Shown here: piece by piece, positions 30,938-39,248 of the stretch
Position numbering within the stretch: position 1 is the stretch's first letter
Layout: each line of letters starts with the position of its first letter
NCBI RefSeq assembly: GCF_030159995.1
Contig: NZ_BSNM01000011.1
Location: forward strand, 310,001 to 374,000
Source of the DNA: Litoribrevibacter albus
GTDB taxonomy: Bacteria; Pseudomonadota; Gammaproteobacteria; Pseudomonadales; Litoribrevibacteraceae
DNA length: 64,000 nucleotides
Direction: 5' to 3'
Notes under the pieces: model-generated
Databases searched by the model: none
Told to the model about the DNA's origin: nothing
Seen by the model: only the letters and a program-made list of their open reading frames with translations
Position numbers and translations under genes: made by a program

Positions 30938-31414
30938 TTATTGCTGCTTTAGAATAGCAACATCATCCGCCTGAAGACCTTTATCACCTTTGATTACATC
31001 AAACTTAACTTTCTGGCCTTCTTTAAGAAAACGGTGTCCACGACCACGGATAGAACGGAAGTGTACAAAAATATCTTCCCCTTGATCACGGGTAATAAAA
31101 CCAAAGCCTTTTGAAACATTGAACCACTTAACCGTACCTGTTTCACGAACATCTTCTTGCTCAGTAACGTAACGGCTTTTACCACGACCTTCAGACGGAC
31201 TAGAAGATAAAACTGCACTTAACACAAACTCAACTAAAAGAATGGAAAGCACAAACACTACATAGCCGATTGCAAGAGTTTCTAGGGTAAGTGCTTCAGG
31301 AAGCATACCTAAAGCAAAAAGCACTGCTCCGCCTACAAGAGGAGCGACTACAGCAGTGACAATCGTCGTTATTATATTTTTAGAAGAATCACTATTACTC
31401 ATACTAACTACCAT
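30938..31414 (-). CDS. Membrane-anchored cold-shock-domain protein
   Basis: A 158-residue fusion. Residues 1-70 contain two hydrophobic segments (about 15-36 and 45-69); after a short polar linker rich in Ser, Arg and Glu, residues about 91-157 are a complete cold-shock domain with [17 protein letters not shown] (RNP1, 102-107) and DIFVHF (RNP2, 114-119). The domain should bind single-stranded RNA or DNA on the cytoplasmic face of the membrane. Ordinary CspA proteins are only about 70 residues and soluble. An alternative ATG at 31402, four codons in, has a better ribosome site (GAGATGG). No partner gene is evident. Confidence 0.85.
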   Translation of the reverse strand: MVVSMSNSDSSKNIITTIVTAVVAPLVGGAVLFALGMLPEALTLETLAIGYVVFVLSILLVEFVLSAVLSSSPSEGRGKSRYVTEQEDVRETGTVKWFNVSKGFGFITRDQGEDIFVHFRSIRGRGHRFLKEGQKVKFDVIKGDKGLQADDVAILKQQ

Positions 31415-31684
31415 CTCATTTCACTAAAAACAAAATTCTATTAATCAACAGCAACCACACAGCAAGAGCACCATGAGGCTCAATTGATTATAATAAGTAC
31501 CATCGGGATTGAATTCCGACGCACCTTGCCTTACCAAGACGAGGTTTTCACCTAATGCATTGTCGTGTTGAGACCAAAATGATCAACCACATTAAGATCA
31601 GGTAAGGACTATAGCACTATATGATTGTAAAAAAATCTTTTACAAAACAAAATATTGCAGAATGCAATTTATAGCAGGTAATTT

Positions 31685-31885
31685 ATGAGCAGCAAAGTAG
31701 AAGATCTGGAAACTCGTCTGGCTTTTCAGGAAGACACTCTAGAAACCATCAATAAAATCGTCATAGAACAGCAAAAAGAAATTGAAAAGCTGCACAGCTA
31801 TATTCGCATACTGAAAGATAAGATCTCCTCTGTTGAGAGTTCTATTCCATTAGCAGAAAACGACGCGCCACCACCCCATTATTGA
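31685..31885 (+). CDS. slyX: SlyX family protein
   Basis: A 66-residue coiled-coil protein (VEDLETRLAFQEDTLETIN, continuing IVIEQQKEIEKL) ending in the family's proline-rich PPPHY tail. SlyX is widely conserved in gammaproteobacteria, but its role is not known. A TAGCAGG ribosome site lies upstream. A terminator hairpin follows within 35 bases, so the gene is probably monocistronic. Confidence 0.9.
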   Translation: MSSKVEDLETRLAFQEDTLETINKIVIEQQKEIEKLHSYIRILKDKISSVESSIPLAENDAPPPHY

Positions 31886-31912
31886 TCGTTTTTGCTGAAG
31901 AATTCCCAGCAT

Positions 31913-31949
31913 AAAAAAAGCCCTTATCCATCAATGGACAAGGGCTTTT
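31913..31949. terminator. Bidirectional terminator between slyX and the ABC transporter operon
   Basis: Long stem AAAAGCCCTT...CCAT / ATGG...AAGGGCTTTT with one mismatch, A-run on the left and T-run on the right, between two convergent genes. Confidence 0.85.
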
Positions 31950-31971
31950 CACTATCCAACAATGTAAATGA

Positions 31972-33894
31972 TTAGCGCTGTCTGCTTTTACGGCGAGTTA
32001 TCACAACAAACACTGCAATAACGGTCAACATCACAGGTATCAGTAGGATATTGATCAGTTTCAATTGCGCACCGAGGGCTTCAATATCCTGATCCAGATT
32101 CAAGCGAACTTCTCTTAGTCGCTTACGGATATCCAGTTTCTCCTGAATAAAGTTTTCCAACGTTAGCTGTTGCTCTGGAGTTAGCTGAGTATCACCTTCC
32201 GCTCCCGCTGGTTGAAGTTCATTCAGTTTCTGCTCGGTTTCCTGCAATTGCAGTTCAAGCTGTTCTTCCTGAGTTCGGAACTTTTCTTCAGCATCCCGTT
32301 TCAGCGCGTCAACCACTTCAAAAGGACGTGTATAACGGCCACGGCTGCGAATATCAATCAAGTCTTCGCTACCCGCCAGATTATCAAGGGAGTTAATAAC
32401 AAAACCTGCGTTATCGGCCCAAGGCGTCGGGATTCTTTGACCAAAGAAATTCTGAACCTGAACCCATAAACGATCAGAAAGGATGTCTGTATCACCAACC
32501 AGAATCACATTAATTGAGTTACTTTCCTTCACTTCCGGCATGATGGTTTCAGTTTTAGGCTCAACGCTTTCTTCTGTTTGAGCTTCATCCGTTGAACTCA
32601 CTACTTCAATGCCCTCAGGGAATGCCGTCATTGCAGGCCCAGTCACTCTCGCTGCCAAAACAAATGCCTGATTAGCAGGTTCAAATTCACTATACAGCTC
32701 TGTCGGGTCAGTTAACGTTGCTAATTTATTGGCATCCATCAACATCGCTTGAATCGAAGACTTCAACAAAGGCGTAAAGGTAGTCGTTGCGTCTTCCAAT
32801 TGAGACAAGGCCAATGCCGAAGAGAACGTGACACTCTCTAAGTCAGAGGTGGTAATATCATCCTTAGCAATAACATCAGATTGACCATCATTAACCAGAT
32901 TCAATAGAGCCAAATGTCTTACCGGACGCTGCGATTGAGACAAATTCACAGCCATTGAATACTGAGCATCAGCCACAAATTGGCCACTGCTCGGCTGAAC
33001 ACCCCAGCTTTCAAACAACAGTTTAAAGTCAGACCCGTCGGTTGAATCCATTGGCGAAAGAGGCTGTTCCTGCTCCGCTTTAGGATCAACAAACACCATC
33101 AACTTGCCACCTTTCAACACGTATTGATCAATGGCTAACAGGGTTTGGTCGCTCAACTCTTTAGGGTGCACCAAAATTAAAACATCCACATCCTCAGGAA
33201 TTACCGAGACAGAATCTTCCAACTCCTTCAATGAGAAAAGCTGTTTAATTTGCTCAAAGACCATCCACGGCTCTTTCTGTTGACGAGTCATGAAGTCAAA
33301 CCCACCATTCACATCCAATGTAGACAAAAGACCAATCACTGGAAGTTCAGGATGTGCAGCCGTATAAATCAGCTTACTCATGTCATATTCAAGGTATTCT
33401 TCTTGATCCAACTGAATAAATGGAATCACTTGAGTATTTTTAAGTTCTTTCACCCCATCCGATGAGGTCGAATCCAAAGCTGCAACCAACCCAAAATACA
33501 AGCTTGCGCCGCCCGCATTCAATGGAACACCTTGTAATCCATACGTCGTTGCCTCGTCTTCCTGCTCAGAAAACGCAATAGGATCAATCACCTCAAGTGA
33601 CAACTTACCATCCGAGTAAGCAACGTACTCTTCCAAAAGCTCCTGAACCCGTTTCGCATAATCACGAATAGCCGGCAGGCCCTCGGTTTCTTTACGAGAA
33701 AAATAGAGTTTAAGAGTTACTGGCTGATCAAGCTTGGAAACAATGTTTTTTGTGCCATCAGAGATGGTGTACAAATGATTTTCGGTTAAATCTACGCGCG
33801 CACCTGAGAACAACCATTGGATGGCAATCACCAATACCAAAAAGACGGCTGCAAGGGCCACTAACCCGGTACGAGAAAATAATTTACTGTGCAT
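31972..33894 (-). CDS. GldG-like ABC transporter auxiliary protein
   Basis: A 640-residue protein with an N-terminal transmembrane segment (about 10-29), a long periplasmic part of the GldG/ABC_transp_aux type (VTLKLYFSRKETEGLPAIRDYAKRVQELLEEY, core YFSRKETEGLP; GGKLMVFVDPKAE; NVILVGDTDILSD), a coiled coil (about 545-610, QEEQLELQLQETEQKL) and a C-terminal transmembrane helix followed by RRKSRQR. It is the last gene of a three-gene operon with an ABC-2 permease and an ATPase. In Bacteroidetes GldAFG is tied to gliding, but related modules occur in non-gliding bacteria with unknown substrates. Confidence 0.85.
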   Translation of the reverse strand: MHSKLFSRTGLVALAAVFLVLVIAIQWLFSGARVDLTENHLYTISDGTKNIVSKLDQPVTLKLYFSRKETEGLPAIRDYAKRVQELLEEYVAYSDGKLSLEVIDPIAFSEQEDEATTYGLQGVPLNAGGASLYFGLVAALDSTSSDGVKELKNTQVIPFIQLDQEEYLEYDMSKLIYTAAHPELPVIGLLSTLDVNGGFDFMTRQQKEPWMVFEQIKQLFSLKELEDSVSVIPEDVDVLILVHPKELSDQTLLAIDQYVLKGGKLMVFVDPKAEQEQPLSPMDSTDGSDFKLLFESWGVQPSSGQFVADAQYSMAVNLSQSQRPVRHLALLNLVNDGQSDVIAKDDITTSDLESVTFSSALALSQLEDATTTFTPLLKSSIQAMLMDANKLATLTDPTELYSEFEPANQAFVLAARVTGPAMTAFPEGIEVVSSTDEAQTEESVEPKTETIMPEVKESNSINVILVGDTDILSDRLWVQVQNFFGQRIPTPWADNAGFVINSLDNLAGSEDLIDIRSRGRYTRPFEVVDALKRDAEEKFRTQEEQLELQLQETEQKLNELQPAGAEGDTQLTPEQQLTLENFIQEKLDIRKRLREVRLNLDQDIEALGAQLKLINILLIPVMLTVIAVFVVITRRKSRQR

Positions 33895-33906
33895 GTCGTC
33901 TCTCCC

Positions 33907-34635
33907 TTACTCTGCTTTCTTCATATCAATCACGATTGCCGTCGCAACTAACCAAACGGAAATCACCAAAGCAAAATAAAGAACATCCCTGATGTCCAAA
34001 ACGCCTCTGGAAATCGCATTAAAGTGTGTCAGGAAGCTCAATGAAGACACCGCATCAATCAGCCAAGCGGGTGCCCATCCCTGGAAGGCATCCAGTACCA
34101 TAGGGAAGCCACTTACAATAAACACAAAACAGACGACAACACTCAAAATAAAGGCAATCACCTGATTATTTGTAGTGGCTGATAAACAGCACCCAATCGC
34201 AAGGAAGCCCCCCGCCATAAACCAACTGCCTAAATAGCTGGCCAGAATCACACCGTTATCAGGCTGACCTAGATAATTGACCGTTATCCAAATCGGAAAG
34301 GTCAGCATCAACGCCACGCCAATGAATAACCAAGAGGCCAGGAACTTACCGACAATCAAATCCCGAGTAGGTATCGGAAGTGTCATAATCAGCTCAATGG
34401 TGCCTGTCTTACGCTCTTCGGACCAAAGACGCATCGCCAGTGCGGGCACTAAGAACAAATAAAGCCAAGGATGAAAACTGAAGAACGAAAATAAATCCGC
34501 CTGGCCTCGCTCATAGAAGTTTCCTAAATAGAAGGTAAATACCCCGTTCAAAACCAGGAAAATAACCGTAAAAATGAACGCAAGCGGCGTCGCAAGATAA
34601 CTCGCGATTTCTCGTTTAATAACCACATTCAACAT
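33907..34635 (-). CDS. ABC-2 type permease (GldF-like)
   Basis: A 242-residue inner-membrane protein with six hydrophobic segments. The N-terminus VIKREIASYLATPLAFIF and the segment WSEERKTGTIELIMTLPI are typical of ABC-2 permeases of the GldF/NosY kind. It lies one base from the ATPase gene and 12 bases from the GldG-like gene, so the three form one transporter. The substrate cannot be read from the sequence. Confidence 0.88.
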   Translation of the reverse strand: MLNVVIKREIASYLATPLAFIFTVIFLVLNGVFTFYLGNFYERGQADLFSFFSFHPWLYLFLVPALAMRLWSEERKTGTIELIMTLPIPTRDLIVGKFLASWLFIGVALMLTFPIWITVNYLGQPDNGVILASYLGSWFMAGGFLAIGCCLSATTNNQVIAFILSVVVCFVFIVSGFPMVLDAFQGWAPAWLIDAVSSLSFLTHFNAISRGVLDIRDVLYFALVISVWLVATAIVIDMKKAE

Positions 34636-34636
34636 A

Positions 34637-35554
34637 TTACTTCGCCCCTTCCCTTGTCACACTTCGGAAGACGTCATCCAAACGACCTCGCTCCACAAAA
34701 ATCTCTTCTGCGTGAAGACCTTTCTCATCGAGTGCAGCATTGACTGCATCCAACAGCCCCGATGTTTGCTCAGGAATCAAGGTAATCCAGTCCCCTTCTC
34801 TCAACACTTCTTTAACACCATTAATAGAAGCCAACACGTCAGAGTTCACCTCTTCAGCAAATCGAAGAGAAATTGCGTTGTGATACTTAGACATCGCCTG
34901 AAGTTCAGCTGGTGTGCCATCAGCCACTTTTGCACCGTTGGCAATAATCATCGCTCGGGAACAAACCGCTGTAACTTCTTCCAAAATATGAGTAGACACA
35001 ATGACAATCTTGTCTTTAGACAGGTTTTCGATCAGCTCACGAACGTGCTGTTTTTGATTAGGGTCCAGACCATCGGTCGGCTCATCCAGAATCAGAATCT
35101 TAGGGTCATGCAAGATGGCCTGCGCCAATCCAACACGACGCTTAAAGCCTTTGGATAAATTTTCAATCGGCTGATTACGGACGGAACCCAGTTCCACTTC
35201 ATTAATAACCTTTTCGATGCGAGTCTGTGCTTCACTCCCGGTAAAACCACGGACTTCGGCAATGAATTTCAAAAAGGCCTCAACGGTCATTTCACCATAA
35301 CTGGGCGCACCTTCAGGTAGATACCCAATGAGCTTCTGTGCGGCCAATGTATCCTTCGAGATATCATGACCATCGACCTCGACTGTTCCAGCCGTTGGCG
35401 CCAGAAAGCCTGTAATCATCTTCATCGTAGTGGATTTACCGGCCCCATTCGGACCAAGAAACCCAAGAACTTCACCCGGTTTTACATCAAAAGAAAGATT
35501 ATTAACCGCGGTGAATGAGCCAAATGTTTTCGTCAACTGTTTGACCGTTATCAT
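34637..35554 (-). CDS. ABC transporter ATP-binding protein (GldA-like)
   Basis: A 305-residue ATPase with Walker A GPNGAGKST, signature LSKGFKRRVGLAQ, Walker B ILILDEPTDGLDPNQ and a switch histidine in VSTHILEE. The C-terminal 80 residues form the small extra domain common to GldA/NosF-type ATPases. I start at the ATG at 35554 (MITVKQLTKTFG) because GGAGAGG lies just upstream; an in-frame ATG at 35620 would add a non-conserved 22-residue leader. It is the first gene of the operon with the permease and GldG-like gene. Confidence 0.92.
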   Translation of the reverse strand: MITVKQLTKTFGSFTAVNNLSFDVKPGEVLGFLGPNGAGKSTTMKMITGFLAPTAGTVEVDGHDISKDTLAAQKLIGYLPEGAPSYGEMTVEAFLKFIAEVRGFTGSEAQTRIEKVINEVELGSVRNQPIENLSKGFKRRVGLAQAILHDPKILILDEPTDGLDPNQKQHVRELIENLSKDKIVIVSTHILEEVTAVCSRAMIIANGAKVADGTPAELQAMSKYHNAISLRFAEEVNSDVLASINGVKEVLREGDWITLIPEQTSGLLDAVNAALDEKGLHAEEIFVERGRLDDVFRSVTREGAK

Positions 35555-35971
35555 TGACCTCTCCGTGACTTCGTTATTATTTCTATCTGTTGTTTCTAGG
35601 AGACCTCTAAACCTGAGCAAATATGCTCAGACGTGCCCTAGTACTTATTTCATTCCGTGCTAGCCCGTGAGTGAACTAAACTGATCATCAAAACAGGTTA
35701 GCATGGCACTCCATCATTGGCCTTAAGTGCGCAATATCATTGGGCTTATTTGATTATTTTTCAAGATAAACCCTTGAATTATGCACAATTCCTCACGTCT
35801 TCTTTTTCCACGCGCCCAGCGACAGGATAGACGGGTGGGATAAAGCACAAGACTATCAGCTATTACTGACCATTTTATTAAAAGATGGTTTCGAGGATTG
35901 GGATTCAACAACATTCAAGGTAAACTTGCCCGATTATCGCCTTATCATGGACTGGGGTATAAAACCGAATC
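35555..35971. other. Intergenic region between the ABC operon and plsB
   Basis: 417 bases between divergent genes, expected to hold both promoters. I see no convincing -35/-10 pair, operator palindrome, RNA gene or repeat. A 63-codon open frame on the minus strand (35723-35914) has no ribosome site or recognisable sequence and is not called. Confidence 0.4.
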
Positions 35972-38503
35972 ATGAAAAACTTCAACCTTGCCGAACTGAT
36001 TTTCCGTTTCTTTAGAACCATTCTGGCAAAATGGATGAAAACCACCGTTCAGGGTGGAAGCCCGAAGGAGCTTGGGCTAGACCCAAATCAACCTGTTCTT
36101 TACGCCATTCGAGGGCCGTCCCTAAGCGCCCAATTGGTCATTGATCAGGAATGTAACACCCGGGGATTACCTTCCATCCGGGCACCGTTACCCGAGCCCT
36201 TTAATGAAAAACGAAGCTACATCACACTGAATAAGCGTCAGGGCAGCATTTTCAGCAAACGTTGGGTTCCTGTAACCTCAGATCGGTTACTGCACAGTAT
36301 CGAAACCCTACAAAAGAATGCAGAGTTTGATGTTCAGGTCGTACCTGTGACCGTGATTTGGGGACGTAACCCCGACAAAGAGAAATCACTGTTCCGTTCA
36401 CTGTTCTCTGACAACTGGTCATCAGCTGGTAAGATTCAACAATTCTTCACTGTCTTGATTCATGGCCGCGACACCTTGGTTCAGTTCAGTAAACCGATCT
36501 CGTTGCGTTCTATTATGAAGCCCGAAGAGCCAGCTGAACGTACTGCCAAGAAAATTCAGCGCATCCTTCGTGTTCACCAACGTCGTTCACGCGAAGCCAT
36601 TGTCGGGCCTGACTTGTCGCACCGTCGTACCCTGATGCGATCTCTACTGCACAGTAATGTCATGCGCCAGGCGATTCAAAAAGAAGCGGAAGAGCATGGT
36701 ATTAGCATTGAAAAGGCAGAAAAACGCGCACTGAAATACGCAGATGAACTGGCCTCAAACATGTCTTACTCGACTATTCGCTTCCTTGAAGTGATATTAG
36801 GTTGGGTATGGAATAAGATTTACGATGGCATCGAGATCAACCATTTAGAGAATCTTGAAAAAGTCGCACGTGCCAATTCCATTGTTTACGTGCCATGTCA
36901 CCGAAGCCACGTCGACTATCTGCTACTTTCCTACATTTTGTATCAGAACGGTTATCAACCACCGCACATTGCCGCTGGTATCAACCTGAATATTCCAGTG
37001 ATTGGAAGCATCCTTCGTCGTGGTGGGGCCTTCTTTATGCGCCGCTCCTTCAAAGGCAACCCGTTGTATTCCAGTCTTTTCAATGAATACATGCACACCA
37101 TGTTTACCCGTGGTTTCTCGGTTGAATACTTTGTCGAAGGCGGTCGCAGTCGTACGGGTCGTCAATTGACACCAAAAGCCGGCATGCTGGCAATGACTGT
37201 TCGCAGCTTCCTTCGTGATTCCAAGAAACCTATTAAGTTCATGCCTATTTATGTGGGCTACGAAAAGATCCTTGAAGGGAATACCTACCTAGGCGAACTT
37301 CGTGGTGCAAATAAAGAGAAAGAGTCCGTTGGTGGTTTATTCAAAGCGCTAAAACACTTACGTAATTCTTTCGGTAAGGTTCGTATGAACTTTGGTCATG
37401 CCATTGACCTTAAAACCGAATTAGACAACTTCCGTCCAGGCTGGCGTGATGAAGACTATGGTGATGACTATCGCCCGGATTGGTTAAACGCCTTTGTTGA
37501 TCAGTTATCCACACAAGTGGCTACCAGCATCAACAGTAGTGTCTCGGTCAACCCAATCAACATGATCGGTGCGGTTCTCTTAGCTACGCCGAAACAAGCA
37601 CTCAGTGAGCATGTCTTGGTTGATCAATTAAATCGTCTGAAGAAGCTATTGTCGTTGGCGCCCTACAGCGAACAGATCACCCTGCCAGAAGGCTCCGGAG
37701 AAGATTGGATCAAATACGCCGAAGGCATGAAAGTGATCGATCGTAAAAAGCACAGTTTGGGGGACATCATTTTAATGGATGAAACCCAGGCCGTATTGCT
37801 GACCTACTATAGAAATAACATCCTGCACTTGTTAGCAGTGCCATCTCTGATTTGTTTACTGAGCTCAAACAATCGCAGCCTGGAACGCGGCTATGTAGTT
37901 CGTATTTCCAAATGGATTTATCCATACCTGCAAAACGAGTTGTTCCTGCATTGGAGTGAAGATGAAATCGAGGACAACATCAATCAGTGGATTGATGCTT
38001 TGGTTGATGAAGGCTTGATTCATGTCGATGGCAACTGTCTGATGAGTCCTGAACCAGGCGGGTCTGATTTCGTGACACTGCAATTGATGGGTCAACCTAT
38101 CATGGCAACATTGGAACGCTACTACATTGCCATTGAGTTGTTGCGTATACGCGGGCAAGAAGCGTTAACAGCGGAAGAACTGCAACAACAATCCACCGCT
38201 ATGGCTGAGCGTCTGTCTATTCTGCACGGACTGAATGCACCTGAGTTCTTCGACAAAGCATTATTCAGAGACTTGGTGTCTATCCTGTTGGATCGCGGTG
38301 TGATTACTAAATCCGAAGACGACAAGCTCACTTTCGATCAACAAATCGAAACCATTGCTGAAGACGCAAGATTGATCCTGAATTCGCAAGTGAGACACAG
38401 TATTCTTCAAATCACGCGAGATCAGGGAAGTGAAGAGTCTCAAACCGAAGAAAATACTAGCACAGAGAGTGAAACCAACGAGACTGTGCAGAAATCTGAT
38501 TAA
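35972..38503 (+). CDS. plsB: Glycerol-3-phosphate 1-O-acyltransferase (PlsB)
   Basis: Inner-membrane enzyme that acylates sn-glycerol-3-phosphate from acyl-ACP or acyl-CoA, the first step of phospholipid synthesis. At 843 residues it is slightly longer than the E. coli enzyme (807). The acyltransferase blocks are VPCHRSHVDYL (catalytic H310 and D315), GGAFFMRRSFKGN, FVEGGRSRTGR and FMPIYVGYEKI. The C-terminus has an extra acidic, Ser/Thr-rich tail (about 30 residues). The gene is monocistronic with a strong terminator after the stop. Confidence 0.97.
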   Translation: MKNFNLAELIFRFFRTILAKWMKTTVQGGSPKELGLDPNQPVLYAIRGPSLSAQLVIDQECNTRGLPSIRAPLPEPFNEKRSYITLNKRQGSIFSKRWVPVTSDRLLHSIETLQKNAEFDVQVVPVTVIWGRNPDKEKSLFRSLFSDNWSSAGKIQQFFTVLIHGRDTLVQFSKPISLRSIMKPEEPAERTAKKIQRILRVHQRRSREAIVGPDLSHRRTLMRSLLHSNVMRQAIQKEAEEHGISIEKAEKRALKYADELASNMSYSTIRFLEVILGWVWNKIYDGIEINHLENLEKVARANSIVYVPCHRSHVDYLLLSYILYQNGYQPPHIAAGINLNIPVIGSILRRGGAFFMRRSFKGNPLYSSLFNEYMHTMFTRGFSVEYFVEGGRSRTGRQLTPKAGMLAMTVRSFLRDSKKPIKFMPIYVGYEKILEGNTYLGELRGANKEKESVGGLFKALKHLRNSFGKVRMNFGHAIDLKTELDNFRPGWRDEDYGDDYRPDWLNAFVDQLSTQVATSINSSVSVNPINMIGAVLLATPKQALSEHVLVDQLNRLKKLLSLAPYSEQITLPEGSGEDWIKYAEGMKVIDRKKHSLGDIILMDETQAVLLTYYRNNILHLLAVPSLICLLSSNNRSLERGYVVRISKWIYPYLQNELFLHWSEDEIEDNINQWIDALVDEGLIHVDGNCLMSPEPGGSDFVTLQLMGQPIMATLERYYIAIELLRIRGQEALTAEELQQQSTAMAERLSILHGLNAPEFFDKALFRDLVSILLDRGVITKSEDDKLTFDQQIETIAEDARLILNSQVRHSILQITRDQGSEESQTEENTSTESETNETVQKSD

Positions 38504-38537
38504 TCGAATTTCTATTCAAACAGACTTGGTTTGACTC

Positions 38538-38582
38538 AAAAAAAGCCCTGACTTGAAACACTAAGAGAGTCAGGGCTTTTTT
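38538..38582. terminator. Bidirectional terminator after plsB
   Basis: Perfect stem AAAAAAGCCCTGACT / AGTCAGGGCTTTTTT around a 14-base loop, between plsB and a convergent operon; U-tracts exist on both strands. Confidence 0.9.
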
Positions 38583-38609
38583 ATGATTGATGATTACTGC
38601 ATTAGCAGC

Positions 38610-39245
38610 TTAAAGAAGTTTTTTGGATAGCTTGGCTTGAACGATACGGGAGACATCATTCTCACTCAAATAAGAAACCATCCCCAAACGAATTAAAGTC
38701 TGACGATAATATAAAATTGCCTGATCTTCCGTCATTGCAACTAACGGGGCAGAGGCTACGGCTACATCTAACTTCTCCACCAGCAAATGCGCTAAATGCT
38801 CTATGTATTGAGTTAAACCATCCGCCTGGTGATATAACGCCATCGCATTTACCGCCAAAGACTCGGTTCTTGGAAAATGCGACACCATCAGATTCCAGGC
38901 ATCACCACCAGATTCCTGATCCCCGGCTTTACGAAAGTCAGACCGAAACAACACAGCAGGAATATCCAATTGCTTCGCCAGCATAAACTCCGCTACGGTA
39001 CCAGAATCCAGCTCGGAGCCATCAAACTGAGCAATGATCAAATCGCTGTTTATAACTGCTGCGTAATCGGCATTACGAATGTCTTTAGCCCGATCAGAAG
39101 GCATTTCAATGTCCTGAGGTAAAAGCACCTGAAAACGCCCTTGAGAAACATCTTCAATCGCTTTTCCTAGCAGCTGATTCCCCGCTAAGGCTTTGTAGCT
39201 AAACAGTTCACCCGCCAGATACACTTGATAACGCGCTTCTGACAT
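38610..39245 (-). CDS. Nucleoside 2-deoxyribosyltransferase-like protein
   Basis: A 211-residue cytosolic protein. The N-terminal 110 residues fit the nucleoside 2-deoxyribosyltransferase fold: YQVYLAGELFS, LLPQDIEMP, IRNADYAAVINSDLIIAQFDGSELDSGTVAEFMLAKQLDIP, of which FDGSELDSGTVAEF contains the expected acidic catalytic region, then AVLFRSDFR. A helical C-terminal extension of about 60 residues follows. Such enzymes exchange or hydrolyse base-deoxyribose bonds; the substrate here is unknown. It lies three bases downstream of the TIGR03545-like gene, at the end of a three-gene operon. Confidence 0.78.
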   Translation of the reverse strand: MSEARYQVYLAGELFSYKALAGNQLLGKAIEDVSQGRFQVLLPQDIEMPSDRAKDIRNADYAAVINSDLIIAQFDGSELDSGTVAEFMLAKQLDIPAVLFRSDFRKAGDQESGGDAWNLMVSHFPRTESLAVNAMALYHQADGLTQYIEHLAHLLVEKLDVAVASAPLVAMTEDQAILYYRQTLIRLGMVSYLSENDVSRIVQAKLSKKLL

Positions 39246-39248
39246 GCT

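Noticed and set aside
34712-35158. 148-codon open frame on the plus strand
   Set aside because: Antisense to the ABC ATPase gene, which has Walker A, signature and Walker B motifs.
35723-35914. 63-codon open frame in the region before plsB
   Set aside because: No ribosome site, no hydrophobic or domain pattern, and it covers the expected plsB promoter region.
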